Of a stretch of DNA of 64,000 nucleotides, positions 13,101 through 22,059 are shown piece after piece. Numbering within the stretch: the stretch's first letter is position 1; each line of letters opens with the position of its first letter. The translations under genes and the position numbers were made by a program. The notes beneath the pieces were generated by a model. It made no database searches, was not told where the DNA came from, and saw only the letters and a program-made list of their open reading frames with translations. This stretch comes from Apostichopus japonicus (lineage: Eukaryota; Echinodermata; Holothuroidea; Aspidochirotida; Stichopodidae), in contig NC_092568.1 in the NCBI RefSeq assembly GCF_037975245.1, forward strand, positions 34,690,501 to 34,754,500. Direction: 5' to 3'.

Positions 13101-13979
13101 AGCTGGCATACCAAGCAGTTAGAATTTACATCATCAAAGCTTGGTGAACAAATTAACCATTTATTGACAGCCAAGTGCTCACTTACCATGCACCAGTTCA
13201 TATATGAACTGCACATCAGGAAAATCATTGGTTAGTCTCTGTTAATAATAATAACTGTTATTTATATAGCGCAGGTATCCAGAGCACAAGGCAATGTTCA
13301 AATGCGCTCCCATAAAAAGGGTCTAACTGTGATATTTCTCAAAAAGGATAGTTTTTAACTGTTTTTTGGGGATCCGTCTTACTGGATGGAGAAATAGGTG
13401 CCTCTTGTTTGGCTATGAGATTGTTCCACAGTCGTGGGGCCATCACGGAGAAAGCTCGCCCGCCAGTTGAATATGATATCATATGGATTTGAGAAGGAAC
13501 AAGCCGTTTTGACACAAAGCTCAGTTGGGCAGTTTTTATGTTAGGCCTAGGATGATTTACTGCCTAGTCTCATTCCTCATCCGATGAGGAATGAGACTAG
13601 GCAGTAAATCTGGCCAATTGTTGAATATGAAGTCTGGCTCTGAGATCAGAACGAAATTTCTGTGTCCGCGTTAGCGTTACGGAGTTATGGTAGCTAAGGC
13701 CATGTCAGCTTCAAACGGTCCCTTAATTACTGTAACTGTAAGGCAAACTTCAGGAACGCCTGTGGATAACCTATTTGAATGCTTCCCACTTGTAAGCAGT
13801 GTGTCTCTCTTGCACGTCGCACATCCCCTCCCTGTGTTGGTACAGTTAGGAAAGCCAAATCATTTAAGTGGTGTAAGGTATCCCTTTTAAATTATGCCAC
13901 TAGACTTACCTTTTTCTTTTCCTTCATTGAAATTCTTCAGCATTTGCTTCAAGTCTTGTAGAGCACGGCTTTCTGCCAT
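987..13979 (-). CDS. PPP2R3C: PPP2R3C, PP2A regulatory subunit B'' gamma (partial gene, exons 1-8)
   Basis: This is the N-terminal two thirds (about 330 codons) of the B'' gamma regulatory subunit of serine/threonine phosphatase 2A (also called G5PR), which binds the PP2A core and in other animals also PP5 and GANP/MCM3AP. Eight exons can be joined with consistent phases: 13979-13910, 11889-11753 (or from 11877), 8056-8007, 7476-7309, 4192-4024, 3397-3265, 2484-2353 and 1123-987. All have GT-AG borders. The translation follows the vertebrate protein closely, with landmarks AVFLQRRSRELLDNEELQNL, YGRISIMHFFNYVMRKVWLH, LENYILELIPTLPQLDGLEK, FSAPSALRVYG and an EF-hand loop DKDHNGMLSKEE. The C-terminal exons, about 120 residues in human, lie off the window. 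The introns are full of mobile DNA, but no exon is broken. The identification is by family knowledge and is very secure. Confidence 0.96.
1124..2352. other. PPP2R3C intron 7
   Basis: Intron between exons 7 and 8. It is AT-rich, unique-looking sequence without recognisable coding or repeat structure. Confidence 0.7.
2353..2484 (-). CDS. PPP2R3C: PPP2R3C exon 7
   Basis: The exon encodes KIKIQDILACSFLDDLLELR and continues to NWFSAPSALRVYG, which is nearly identical to the human protein. The acceptor is ttttcag and the donor GTATGA at 2352. Confidence 0.96.
2986..3200. repeat. Dispersed repeat in PPP2R3C intron 6 (taataata...tagagcgctt type)
   Basis: The segment begins with TAA trinucleotides followed by a TATAGAGCGCTTT motif and an AAAGCGCTTTTCAGACG stretch, a pattern seen in very common interspersed repeats of invertebrate deuterostomes. 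Related starts (TAATAATAATAAC..TTTATATAGCGC) occur at 13240 and near 55370 in this window. It ends shortly before the donor of exon 6. The exact family and boundaries are not assigned. Confidence 0.5.
3265..3397 (-). CDS. PPP2R3C: PPP2R3C exon 6
   Basis: The exon encodes DLENYILELIPTLPQLDGLE and continues to VRKFFFFLDPMRTG. It starts after ttgcag and ends at a GTACAG donor at 3264. The long antisense frame at 2891-3421 on the plus strand is a shadow of this exon plus a repeat. Confidence 0.96.
4024..4192 (-). CDS. PPP2R3C: PPP2R3C exon 5
   Basis: The exon encodes PFFSATVFSKLLQNDPYGRI and continues through NYVMRKVWLHQTRIGLSLYD to YLKES. It has a pyrimidine-rich acceptor at 4193 and a GTAAGT donor at 4023. 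This is among the most conserved parts of the B'' gamma subunit. Confidence 0.96.
4225..5810. other. PPP2R3C intron 4, 3' part, no feature
   Basis: Intron sequence between exon 5 and the SINE in the same intron (the first bases, up to about 4200, are the acceptor region of exon 5). It is AT-rich, with short A and T runs and no recognisable coding exon or repeat. Confidence 0.5.
5811..6048 (+). repeat. tRNA-derived SINE with (ATAC)n tail
   Basis: The first 70 bases carry a box A (TAGCTCAGTGGTT) and a box B (GGTTCGAGTCAC), the internal RNA polymerase III promoter of a tRNA. The anticodon arm does not fold well (8-base loop) and no acceptor stem pairs, so this is a SINE head rather than a tRNA gene. 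A body of about 150 bases follows and ends in an ATACATAC tail. The tail is interrupted by the element at 6049-7268 and resumes at 7269-7288. Confidence 0.75.
6049..7268. mobile_element. hAT-type non-autonomous element with CCGGGTACCCGG-rich ends
   Basis: The left end TAGTGTTTGCACGGGT and the reverse complement of the right end TAGTGTTTACACGGGT match at 15 of 16 bases. Both ends continue into repeated CCGGGTACCCGG blocks. Eight-base direct repeats ATACATAC flank it (6041-6048 and 7269-7276); they lie in a tetranucleotide tail, so they are weak evidence alone. The interior has about four partial tandem copies (6170-6660) of a unit containing TTGACTTAGTGTGGTGTTAGG, and no transposase. The TIR style and 8-bp duplication point to the hAT superfamily. 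The element sits in PPP2R3C intron 4. Confidence 0.8.
7309..7476 (-). CDS. PPP2R3C: PPP2R3C exon 4
   Basis: The exon encodes AVFLQRRSRELLDNEELQNL and continues to FLKVAAASGTKC. The acceptor is cacag at 7478 and the donor GTAAGT at 7308. The phase (one base in, two bases out) matches exons 3 and 5. The donor is about 20 bp from the microsatellite tail (about 40 bp from the terminus) of the transposon at 6049-7268. Confidence 0.96.
8007..8056 (-). CDS. PPP2R3C: PPP2R3C exon 3 (50 nt)
   Basis: This short exon encodes LPGEDEVLLQKLREES plus two bases of Arg. It has a clean tgcag acceptor and a GTAAGA donor. It is too short for ORF callers and is recognised by its near identity to the human segment LPAEDEVLLQKLREES. 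The 26-bp minisatellite begins only about 50 bases upstream of its acceptor. Confidence 0.95.
8107..9158. repeat. 26-bp minisatellite, left block
   Basis: About 40 tandem copies of a 26-bp unit (core AACAGCTGGTACAGGTAACG followed by TAACTG) fill this stretch of PPP2R3C intron 2. Most copies differ by one or two bases and some carry short insertions. Open frames in it, for example 8805-9168 on the minus strand, arise because the unit lacks stops; they are not genes. The unit contains the palindrome CAGCTG. Confidence 0.95.
9159..10924. mobile_element. hAT-type non-autonomous element inserted in the minisatellite
   Basis: The ends are inverted repeats: TAGTGTTCAACCGATTA at the left, and the same 17 bases as the reverse complement of the right end. 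The 8-base sequence CAGCTGGT, part of the minisatellite unit, is duplicated exactly at 9151-9158 and 10925-10932. Subterminal AATCGGAATCGG repeats occur at both ends. The interior holds a reverse-strand version (about 9720-10060) of the repeat found inside the element at 6049-7268. No transposase was seen. The boundaries are firm. Confidence 0.9.
10925..11127. repeat. 26-bp minisatellite, right block
   Basis: Seven to eight further copies of the same 26-bp unit continue the array after the transposon. The array was one tract before the insertion at 9159-10924. Confidence 0.93.
11128..11752. other. PPP2R3C intron 2, 5' part
   Basis: AT-rich intron with a short simple tract of AAT and AAC trinucleotides near 11405-11475. 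Nothing else is recognised. Confidence 0.5.
11753..11889 (-). CDS. PPP2R3C: PPP2R3C exon 2
   Basis: The exon encodes EDEETKKAKEMEIFTRRYVE and on to IPKFYYK, matching the human segment that ends IPRFYYR. The donor GTAAGA follows AAG. Two acceptors 12 bases apart (exon starting at 11889 or 11877) both keep the frame, adding or omitting AFST. Alternative NAGNAG-like use is therefore possible. Confidence 0.92.
11893..13239. other. PPP2R3C intron 1, 3' part
   Basis: Intron sequence without a recognisable exon or repeat family. A TACTGTACTGTACTG run near 12555 is the only obvious local structure. Confidence 0.5.
13240..13553. repeat. Dispersed repeat with TTATATAGCGC start in intron 1
   Basis: It begins with TAATAATAATAAC and TTTATATAGCGCAGG and resembles the starts at 2986 and 55370. 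This pattern is typical of abundant interspersed repeats in these genomes. It abuts the palindrome at 13554-13610. Family and limits are uncertain. Confidence 0.45.
13554..13610. repeat. Perfect 57-bp palindrome (28-bp arms, 1-nt centre)
   Basis: The arm GATTTACTGCCTAGTCTCAT with its last eight bases TCCTCATC is followed by one C and then by its exact reverse complement. Such a perfect hairpin in PPP2R3C intron 1 is either a very young fold-back insertion or a sequencing or assembly artefact. Confidence 0.9.
13910..13979 (-). CDS. PPP2R3C: PPP2R3C exon 1 with start codon
   Basis: The ATG at 13979 opens 23 codons (MAESRALQDLKQMLKNFNEG, then KEK), followed by one base and the donor GTAAGT at 13909. 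The N-terminus is poorly conserved in this family, so this exon is placed by its start codon, donor and phase. It joins in frame to exon 2 in phase 1. Confidence 0.8.
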
Positions 13980-14221
13980 TCACAATAACCACGCTTAAGC
14001 AAAACTGACGTTTTTGTTGGAAGTACTTTGACAATTACGTTGGCTTTTGTCGGCTTTACGTAACCAGATACAATTAATAAATAATGGCCGTTGGGCCTGC
14101 TAGTCATGTTCCTTTCCAGTAATATCACATGGGCGGCCATAGGAGAATAAATATTTTTGAGGTAATGAGTTATCATCATAAGAAATTGCAGTATAATTGC
14201 ACGGAATGTTGGCATATTATC
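13980..14221 (-). promoter_or_regulatory. Upstream region of PPP2R3C (promoter not resolved)
   Basis: This short stretch separates the PPP2R3C start codon from the LINE fragment. It contains GGGCGGCCATAGG, which fits a YY1-type GGCCAT core, but no TATA box. The transcription start cannot be located by eye. Confidence 0.3.
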
Positions 14222-14975
14222 TAAGTTGAAATATTATCTATCGGAAAACATACTCAGAACACTATACCAGACCCTGATTGTCCCGCATCTCACTTATTGT
14301 TCCATTATTTGGTCTGCTACATACAACACCAACCTTAACAATCTTATAATACTCCAAAAGGCAGCCATTCGCCACATAACACACTCAGCCCCACGTGAGC
14401 ACACCAGACCCCTATTTAAGAAACTCAACTTACTAAAATTGCACGATCTCATTAATTGCATTATTTTCATTATTTTTATTGCATTATTTTCCTACGATTG
14501 CATTATTTTCCTACGAGACCTGGAATGGATTACTACCAGCTGCCTTTGACTATTTTTTAACCAGTAACAGAGAAGTACATAATCATAACACGAGGCATGC
14601 TAATCATGCCCACTATAATCTCTGCAATACCACCATTGGAACTTTAAGCCTACAAAACCGTGCAACAAAAACATGGAATCTTCTAACGAACGATTTAAAG
14701 AGTAAAAAATCAGTCGCATCCTTTAAGAAGTGGTTTTGTAAGGAAATAATAGCTAGTTACTGACTAAAAGTAAATTATACCTGTATATATTTACTATATA
14801 TATATTGAACATTTAATTTGTACTTATATTTATGTATATGTATTTATACATATATATTTTTTTTTTCTTTTTCTTTTCTTCTCTTTCTTCACGGAGTCTT
14901 CCACATTGTTAAGCTTTTAAGCTTTATGGAAGACTTCCCCCACTTTGTACTTTTGTGGCAAAACAAATAAATAAA
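14222..14975 (+). mobile_element. 5'-truncated CR1/jockey-like LINE, 3' end
   Basis: The segment encodes the end of a non-LTR reverse transcriptase: LYQTLIVPHLTYCSIIWSAT, then AAIRHITHSAPREHTRPLFK, and after a frameshift HNHNTRHANHAHYNLCNTT and NRATKTWNLLTNDLKSKKS. These are the C-terminal motifs of CR1/L2/jockey-type elements. The frameshift falls at a small tandem duplication of GCATTATTTTCCTACGA near 14482-14515. The stop is near 14763, followed by a 3' UTR and an AAATAAATAAATAA tail. The element is dead: it lacks the 5' part with endonuclease and the catalytic core. Confidence 0.85.
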
Positions 14976-17312
14976 TAAGTACGGTAGGTAGAATGATGTC
15001 ATGCGACATTTACTGAAGCCGCTCTTCCAACTGGTGGCGCTTTGCTTGTATACGGCAAGAAAGTACCGGCGCGTAATACAAACACTACGTCTTTGACATA
15101 ACTAAAGTGATAAAGTTGACATAAATTACTCGAAATAGAGTCATCGTGTGGCGCATTTGGGTGCCAAAATCGTCAAAAGTGTGGCAGTGGACTGCAGTCT
15201 CACAGGTAGGCCCAATTCTTAGGAAGCGATAGTCGAAGCAATTACATAGGAATCTAATTACTTTACTAGTGTCGTATGCTCAGCTGCTGTATTTTTATTC
15301 CCTGGAACCTGTATATAGTTAGTCTAGACACCTAGACCGACTACGGGTTCGAAATGACTAAAGCCTAATTACAAAACTTATCACCACTTCAGTTTACTTA
15401 AAACTGTATCCCTAACGATAGATACACAAGCCAGAATAACATTGGATGACGGTTATGATGTTCTGGTCTCATCACTAACAACTTAATACTGGGAAAATAG
15501 GCTTAGCCTAACTTAGGCCTATGTACGTAGCCTTGCCCTTGGTTTAACTTAAGTTAGCCCAGGCCATAACTTAAGCCTAGAATATTTCAGTCTATTAACA
15601 TATCCAGAATTTAAAAATATTCAAACACTGTTAATTTGACAAAATGGCATAAGCAGTATAGGCCTAGCCAGTAATCTGAGTTTTGAGGTAGACCAAAGCC
15701 TACTCAGCCTAGCCAGGTATGTTCTAGAATCTAGACAATAACTCTACAGGCTATTTACCTAAATTTACCATGATTTTAAAGCTTAATGAGATATACACTG
15801 TCCATGTTCGGACGAAGCTTTTGCTAACATCTCATCCTTTGATGACTGTGACTGAATATAGACATGCATCAAACTTTATGCACTCTCACTTCCTAAGGTG
15901 GAATCTGTTAACCTGCATTAACTGCTACCCACTTTGCAACATTACCATTAAACTGAGCGGAACTGCATACACAAACTAACATTTCACAAAAGTAGGTTTG
16001 CGTGGGAAGGGGGAGGGGGTGCATTTCACGGCATTTTCTAGGGACAACTATGAGACTATCCGAGTGGAGCACTAAAATAATACAAGCAAGAAATATGTTT
16101 GCCTTAAAGCCTCTCAGATAACCGGAAATGACACTTTATTGACATTAAAAGTTGCATTAAACACTCCCCTTGCCCGAGTCACAAAAATGTTTTAAAAGTT
16201 GGTTCTGAAGTCAGAAGTATAGTAATTTCCATTCTGATCGCCTTAGCATGTCTCTATTGTGAAAAGTGCACCTACTATCACCGAAACAAACGGGGTAAAA
16301 TCAAATTCAATTTCAAAGCCGAATGCACAATGTATGTATGAAGACGTACAAATGATCGGCTTCTGCCGTACAACGCAAAGCGCCCTCGCTTTTTCAAGGC
16401 TTCATTGCTTAAACACACGGCGATACACTGTGTCAGCATTCTTCCTTGCTCAAATTCTATGGTTAAAAACAATTGTCCTTTTTTTGGGGGGGTGGGGCAT
16501 GGGGTGGGGGTTCCATGCACTATAGAGTGGAAATTACTGTTTCAACAAATTCTGACATGGTGCCTTTATCTCCCTTACATGGCACCTGGTCCTACCCTAA
16601 ACAAATTGCCACAAGGAGGATCTTTAAACTATCCTGGAGGCTTGATCAAGCCATGCCGACATGGTTTCTGAACAATAAATGCAGATATTTGTAAGATATA
16701 TGTTTTCACAGAACACAGACGTAAATGATTATGGAATAATTTTGTTAAGCCAAATGTTGTTTTTAGTTTCTCAAATCTGATTTACGATTTGTTATCTGGC
16801 GCGGCTCAGGCATGATCCTAGTTGTTTGTCTGCGTGATAGGATGAGTTATAAGCCTGTTTTTTTTTATAAACACCGCCTGTTGAAATTGTAATTGTGCAT
16901 GCACTTTGTGCTTGTATTTTCTAAAACGTATTTTCTTTTATATTCTATTACACATTTCGAAAAATTTTTCACTTTAAACCATGTGCAAATATTTATAGTC
17001 CTTCATATTCGAGAAAATAAAATAACAGAACATGAAAAAAAGCTTCTGTGTCATAAATATACCTACCATACAGTACGTAGTCTGACTTCATTAATTATTA
17101 TACAACACCTAATTGCCTCTGGTCATTTGATTGGTAAATTGCTCGTTGATTGCATGCAAAATCCGCTCTATTCCACTCTATGAAATAGAACCATGTGTTA
17201 TACTTTTTTTGGTAGCACTTTTTCAATGGTAAGAGAGCAGAGAAACCTGTCTGTTCAAAACAATCTGTTGCATGAGTACATTTTACCCATCTTAATATAA
17301 TATGTTGTATAA
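14976..17312. other. Intergenic, no gene recognised
   Basis: No exon or known repeat family was recognised. A G-rich tract (16479-16511) lies near the middle. A short stretch ending in a possible donor (CACAG followed by GTAGGC near 15205) could belong to a non-coding exon of a divergent transcript, but this is weak. Small open frames look random. Confidence 0.4.
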
Positions 17313-17476
17313 AACAAATAATGAATGGTTTCCATTCGTGTAATAGTGCAAATATTTCATTCGTTGAAAGATGGTATGTTCCATTCAACTCGGCTGCGCC
17401 TCGTTGAATGGAACATTCCATCTTTCAACTCATGAAATGATTGCACTATTGCACTCATAACCATTCATTATTTGTA
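17313..17476. repeat. Long imperfect palindrome (about 75-bp arms)
   Basis: The left arm (17313-17389) reads ACAAATAATGAATGG through to ATGTTCCATTCAAC. The right arm (17403-17476) is its imperfect reverse complement, from GTTGAATGGAACATTCCATC to CCATTCATTATTTGT. The spacer is 13 bases. Long hairpins like this are typical of fold-back MITEs; no target duplication was identified. Confidence 0.8.
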
Positions 17477-18469
17477 TACTAGCCAATACGGGGTACGGTG
17501 AGCGCATACGCTATATGCATATATAACAGTCATATCCACGCCATCTTCCCGTATACCAGTATAAATTAACGTGTAGCAACTTTCTAAAAATCGTAATAAG
17601 TATAAATGCATATTTGTCGCTTTGCTGTAAAAGCTATACTCATGGACAGTGTGGCCTCGATTTGGGTAACCACGTTTCCAAGTTTTGTGTTATATGTATG
17701 TTTTACTGATTTTTGATATCTATTTTTTGTTCAATATTCCTACTATCATTTCATGTGATTTAGTTTATCCAAACTAGAGAATGTGATATTATCATTAAAT
17801 AATATGGAAAAGCGTTATTATTTCTCAAATATAAATAATATTTACTCCGCCGTGAGTTCTTTAAGCTCCGTTAAGTACCTTTGGGGGAATCCATGAGGTT
17901 TTCCCCAAACTGCGAGAAATCTTTGAGCCATGAGATATAAGGTAAACTTTTTATTTGTAGATATCGAGTGGGATATTTCTAAATTTTATCTCAGGATTTC
18001 GGGTTGTACTTTATCTCGAAAAATTCCGACTTTTTATCTCGAACTGTTCGCTCGAAGTTATGATCTTTTATCTCTACGTTCGACTTCTAGCTCTTGTTAA
18101 TTTTCCAATGTTCCTTCTGTGCCAAGATATACAATAAAAAGGAGGTGATTTTTGCACCGTCTTGCAACGTTCTCAGCAAGGCTATTTCATTTACCACAGG
18201 CGCGGCGGAACGGGAAAATTATTGGGGGGGGGGGGGCTAATGTGTCGAGACTATCTAAGCGGGTTTTTTTCAAACCCCCAGATGGCCGGAAACGGCACTT
18301 CCCGAGTGTTTTATGCTGCGAATACCTAGCCCTAAAATATGGGTCTCAAGCCTGCAATTTCTCAGATTGCACGAGAAAGTCTGTAAAAACATTGTAATTT
18401 GTATATTCGATGGTGTTTTAAGAGTGTAGCTATTACTCGTAGTGTACTCGCAAAGACGTTTTTGAGTGT
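17477..18469. other. Intergenic, with a degenerate MITE core
   Basis: No gene seen. A G run at 18225-18237 followed by CTATCTAAGCGGG and CAGATGGCCGGAAACGGCAC (about 18250-18310) is a degenerate copy of the subterminal motif found in the hAT MITEs of this window. Confidence 0.45.
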
Positions 18470-18778
18470 AGTAAGGGCAGTGGCGGAGCTAGGGGTATTG
18501 GTCGGGGGTGGGGGCAAGAATGGTCTGCAGGGCGCTTTCGACACTATCTAAGCGGAGCGCCACCATAGGTTGGCGCGGAGCGTACAGAAAATTTTTGAGT
18601 AAAGATACTCTATAGATTGCAGGAAATGACCCTTTCCGAGCCTTGCTAATTTGCAGATATAAACAGAGAATAAATAGGTGTCGTCGCCATTTTGTCGGAA
18701 AATTACACCAACAGAATATGACAAACAGGCCCGTCGGAAGGTATTTGAAAGTGGTACGGTATTTTTGTTGACCGGTTC

Positions 18779-18842
18779 GATTTACTATCTAAGCGGAGCG
18801 CCACCATCGGTTGGCGCGGAGCGTACAAGAAAATTTTTGAAT
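18779..18842. repeat. Subterminal motif shared by the hAT element and MITEs
   Basis: The block CTATCTAAGCGGAGCGCCAC then CATCGGTTGGCGCGGAGCGT then ACAAGAAAATTTTTG occurs here, about 55 bp inside the terminus of the hAT element. It recurs at 18541, 55871, 58821, 59996, 60631 and 61421, plus a degenerate copy at 18250. It contains two GCGGAGCG boxes and a GGCGC/GCGCC inverted pair, as expected for a transposase binding site; that function is inferred. Confidence 0.8.
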
Positions 18843-18899
18843 CTTCTAACCGCCCAGATGGCTGGAAATGGCACTTGCGGGGCAAAATTTGGCCACGAT

Positions 18900-19798
18900 G
18901 TTGTACACTTTCCTCCTGCGAACTCAGTATTTTTTCATTTATAACTACATGAACTGAAGAATCCCATCTTTAGTCATGGATGTTCTACCTTCTCGCGCCC
19001 ATGTCCTTCACAGCTGCACCGGAAGAGCATATAGCACTTTAAACTTACAAAGTGTATGCAGGGCGGTATAGCTACTAGCTAGGGTCTTATAGTAGGGGTA
19101 TGAATGGTAGAAATTCCGACGGGCTGGAGGTCTTTTCCAACTTAGTGGCGGGACGGCCGCACCGTCGTTACGCCAGTAAAAATAAATGAAAGGTTCAGAA
19201 CTGCCTGTACTGTAATAGTTACAGTTTATCCGAATTTGATAATTTTGCTAGTTCTTATGAGTGTTACGATTATCTAAAATGATTCCTCAATTAGTCTACC
19301 TTCCTTTGAGGTTAGGGCCTCAAAAATGTTTTGTGGGTGAGCAAAGATTTCGCCGAGTGCGGTTAGTCTCTGTGAGGCTTTTGAAATTATGCAATAAACG
19401 TTAACAATGATTATTTCGTTACGGCGTTGGTGACAACCAACACCTGGGTGGAATCCTCTCCATACTGCAGTACTTTTTCCAATTTCCAAATTCCAAGCAT
19501 TGTTCTTTCTGCAGTTGGGGCGCAGAATATAGGATATTACCCGATTGCCTGTAGCAATTCAGTTGTATAGGATGATCTACTGTATCCTTTGTTAGGGTTG
19601 AGGATTAGAGTTGTAGGGTCAGCAAATGTGAGCATTTTTCGTATAATTTAGCCCTCTTTCTTCCTGGAATTAATGCTCCTATAAGCTCCCGGTATCACAA
19701 CGACTACTATACTGAAGAGCATGGGCTCCTGGGCATGGGCGCTGTTAAAAGGAGCACCGGCTATCGGTTAGTGTGCAGCGTTCTACTGCGAACTCAAA
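18900..19798. other. 3' non-coding part of the hAT element
   Basis: The sequence lies between the transposase stop codon and the terminus of the hAT transposon (minus-strand 3' end). No other coding frame with family resemblance was seen. A second TTCCGACGGGCTG near 19121-19133 resembles the inverted terminus and may be an internal duplicate. Confidence 0.5.
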
Positions 19799-21343
19799 TC
19801 AATGGAAAGTACCAAACACCGAGCGTCGATGGTCTTTGGCACTGGTAAATTCGTTGGCTGCATCAACTAGATTCAATCGATCCGCATAATCTTTGTGTAC
19901 ATGTAAGATCATAAGGTGGTTGAGTCGCTGCTGGGTCATTGTAGACCTTAAGTAACTCTTTACACGCTTCATAGCACTAAATGAGCGTTCACTTACTGCA
20001 TTTGTCGCAGGCATCACTAAAATTAGTTTGACAAGCGTGCACACTTGTGAGAGGAGCTCACGATTACCGAAACTCAACCCTCGCATGTGGTCAACAACCT
20101 CTGGCAAAGTCCACTCTGATTGTTTGGCCGTAGCTTCCATGGTTTCCCCAAAGGTTTCTAGTTGGACTCTGAGCTCGCCCTTACGGAGATCCTCGCCGTA
20201 AAAGTCACATACGAATTTTAACAGTTCTTCGTCAACATGTTGTTGGTTACACGTTTTGAGAAGCAGCTGCTGTAGTTTTGAGTAGATTTTGTAACCCTCC
20301 TGATCAAATCTATCGCGGATGCAGTTGACAATGGTGTCAACTGCCTCCAGGTATATTCGCCTGAAGTAGTCCTCCACTGATTCTGGAGGCATGATATCCG
20401 CGGCCGAACCAGAAACTAATCTGGCTGGCACTTTCCTCTGCCGTTTTTGTTCAGGCTCATCTACGGCTAATTTTAAGGCTTCCGACGTGACATTGGTCCA
20501 AAACGACTGGAATTGGTCACGCTTTTTGGCAAGGATGGCGACAGTTTTACTGGCACATTCTTGACCCTCCGCCGCAGATATATCTTTTTTCTGGAGAGTT
20601 CTGCTGAGATTGTCACTGTGACTCAGAAGGAGGTGACCCAACTTGGCTCCGAAGAAGTAATCGAAACTCTTCATGTATGACAGGATCCCTCTTAAGCGCC
20701 CCTTTGTGTTTGCATCTTTTTCAATAGCTAAACACTCCTCGAAAACCTTTTGGAGCGTATCGTAGTTGTCTATGATACTTTCCAAAGCATCCGCCTTAAC
20801 TGTCCATCTCGTTGGGCACATGGTACGTATGCCGATTGGTGCAGCTTCCTCAAGATTTGATTTGACTTCTTCAAATTTGCTGCCACGTCTCGGCGAATTC
20901 TTTATAAGTTTGGTAATTTCTTTTGTATTATCCAGCGCATCTCTCATTAGTGCGATATTCTTTATAGTGTCTGAGCACGCGAGATTGAGGGCGTGGCCGT
21001 AGCAGTGAGTGTATATGGCCCTTGGTTCCTCTATCATCAATTTAGTCGCAACCCCTGAATGTACACCTGACATTGCAGCCGCACCATCGTAACATTGGCC
21101 ACGCACTTTTGACAATGACAGGTTCATCCTGAGCAGAGCGTCTTTTATTATGAGAACAAGCTGATCAGCTGTTGTCGTCGCAGTGGTATATAGGCCTATG
21201 AATTCCTCGTGAACCTCAAATGCGCCGTCAACCCAGCGCAAAGAGATAACAACTTGCTCCAAGTTTGACACGTCAGGTGTTTCGTCCACCATTAGAGTGT
21301 AGAAATCAGAAGACTGCACTTTGGATACAACTTCTCGCAGGAC
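19799..21343 (-). CDS. hAT transposase, ZMYM1-like (last exon)
   Basis: This 514-codon exon encodes the catalytic and dimerisation part of an hAT transposase of the type related to ZMYM1 and its domesticated relatives. Such enzymes cut at TIRs and make 8-bp target duplications. Motifs in order: YTLMVDETPDVSNLEQVVIS (first acidic segment), VRGQCYDGAAAMSGVHSGVA (second acidic segment), IYTHCYGHALNLACSD (the C-x2-H pair of the family) and, near the C-terminus, NAVSERSFSAMKRVKSYLRS with TMTQQRLNHLMILHVHKD, the hAT dimerisation signature. There is no internal stop. An acceptor (tttcatag) precedes the in-frame start VLREVVSK at 21343, so upstream exons carrying the N-terminal zinc finger are expected between 21344 and 32946. 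They were not identified, and the retrotransposon at 23103 may separate them. The current gene is therefore probably disrupted even though this exon is intact. Confidence 0.9.
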   Translation of the reverse strand, partial: VLREVVSKVQSSDFYTLMVDETPDVSNLEQVVISLRWVDGAFEVHEEFIGLYTTATTTADQLVLIIKDALLRMNLSLSKVRGQCYDGAAAMSGVHSGVATKLMIEEPRAIYTHCYGHALNLACSDTIKNIALMRDALDNTKEITKLIKNSPRRGSKFEEVKSNLEEAAPIGIRTMCPTRWTVKADALESIIDNYDTLQKVFEECLAIEKDANTKGRLRGILSYMKSFDYFFGAKLGHLLLSHSDNLSRTLQKKDISAAEGQECASKTVAILAKKRDQFQSFWTNVTSEALKLAVDEPEQKRQRKVPARLVSGSAADIMPPESVEDYFRRIYLEAVDTIVNCIRDRFDQEGYKIYSKLQQLLLKTCNQQHVDEELLKFVCDFYGEDLRKGELRVQLETFGETMEATAKQSEWTLPEVVDHMRGLSFGNRELLSQVCTLVKLILVMPATNAVSERSFSAMKRVKSYLRSTMTQQRLNHLMILHVHKDYADRLNLVDAANEFTSAKDHRRSVFGTFH

Positions 21344-22059
21344 CTATGAAAGAACACAAGAAAGCACATAGTATTTTGTGATTTCAATTGGTTATCATAG
21401 GCGTAGGAGGCGGGGGAAGTGGGCTGGAGCACCCAAACCGAAATTTTCGTAACAATTCGTGCACTTTCATACAAAAATTCGCGCAGTGTGTTGTGCAAAA
21501 CCGGGCAGTATGCTATGAAATTTCGTGTGGCTGCTCAAATAAATCGGGCAGACCACCATGACATAGTTCGGAAGGAAAGGGGGCGCTGAAATTAATTACG
21601 AAGTAGCTGGAATATACACATTTTATCTACCGTTACACAGTAATTCTTCCCCCTCGAGGTAATTCGATAACAAGATGAAACGCAAGAAAAGGGTCCTCAG
21701 AACTTCCGGGCAGCTACAAGCTCATGCCAACAGGCCGGGCCCAAATGAATGGCCCCTAAGCCTATGTTGGTTATTAATTGTGAGGTATATCGTTGTAAGG
21801 AGGGATGACACCGGTTAACTGGTTTTTGTTTGCCTATCGCTATTATTTCAGTAGGCCTCTAATTCGCATCTTTTTGTGGATACTTGTGACTCGGTCAGCA
21901 TTTTCGAATAAGCAGCTAGCCGATTCATTACCACCTTGTGACAGTTCATGACACTTCAATGGTGACATAGGGTATTTGTGTATTCATAGAATGCAGTCGC
22001 CGTTTATACTAATATGACTTATTTCAAAAAGACACGATGGAATTCGATAAATCATTTCA

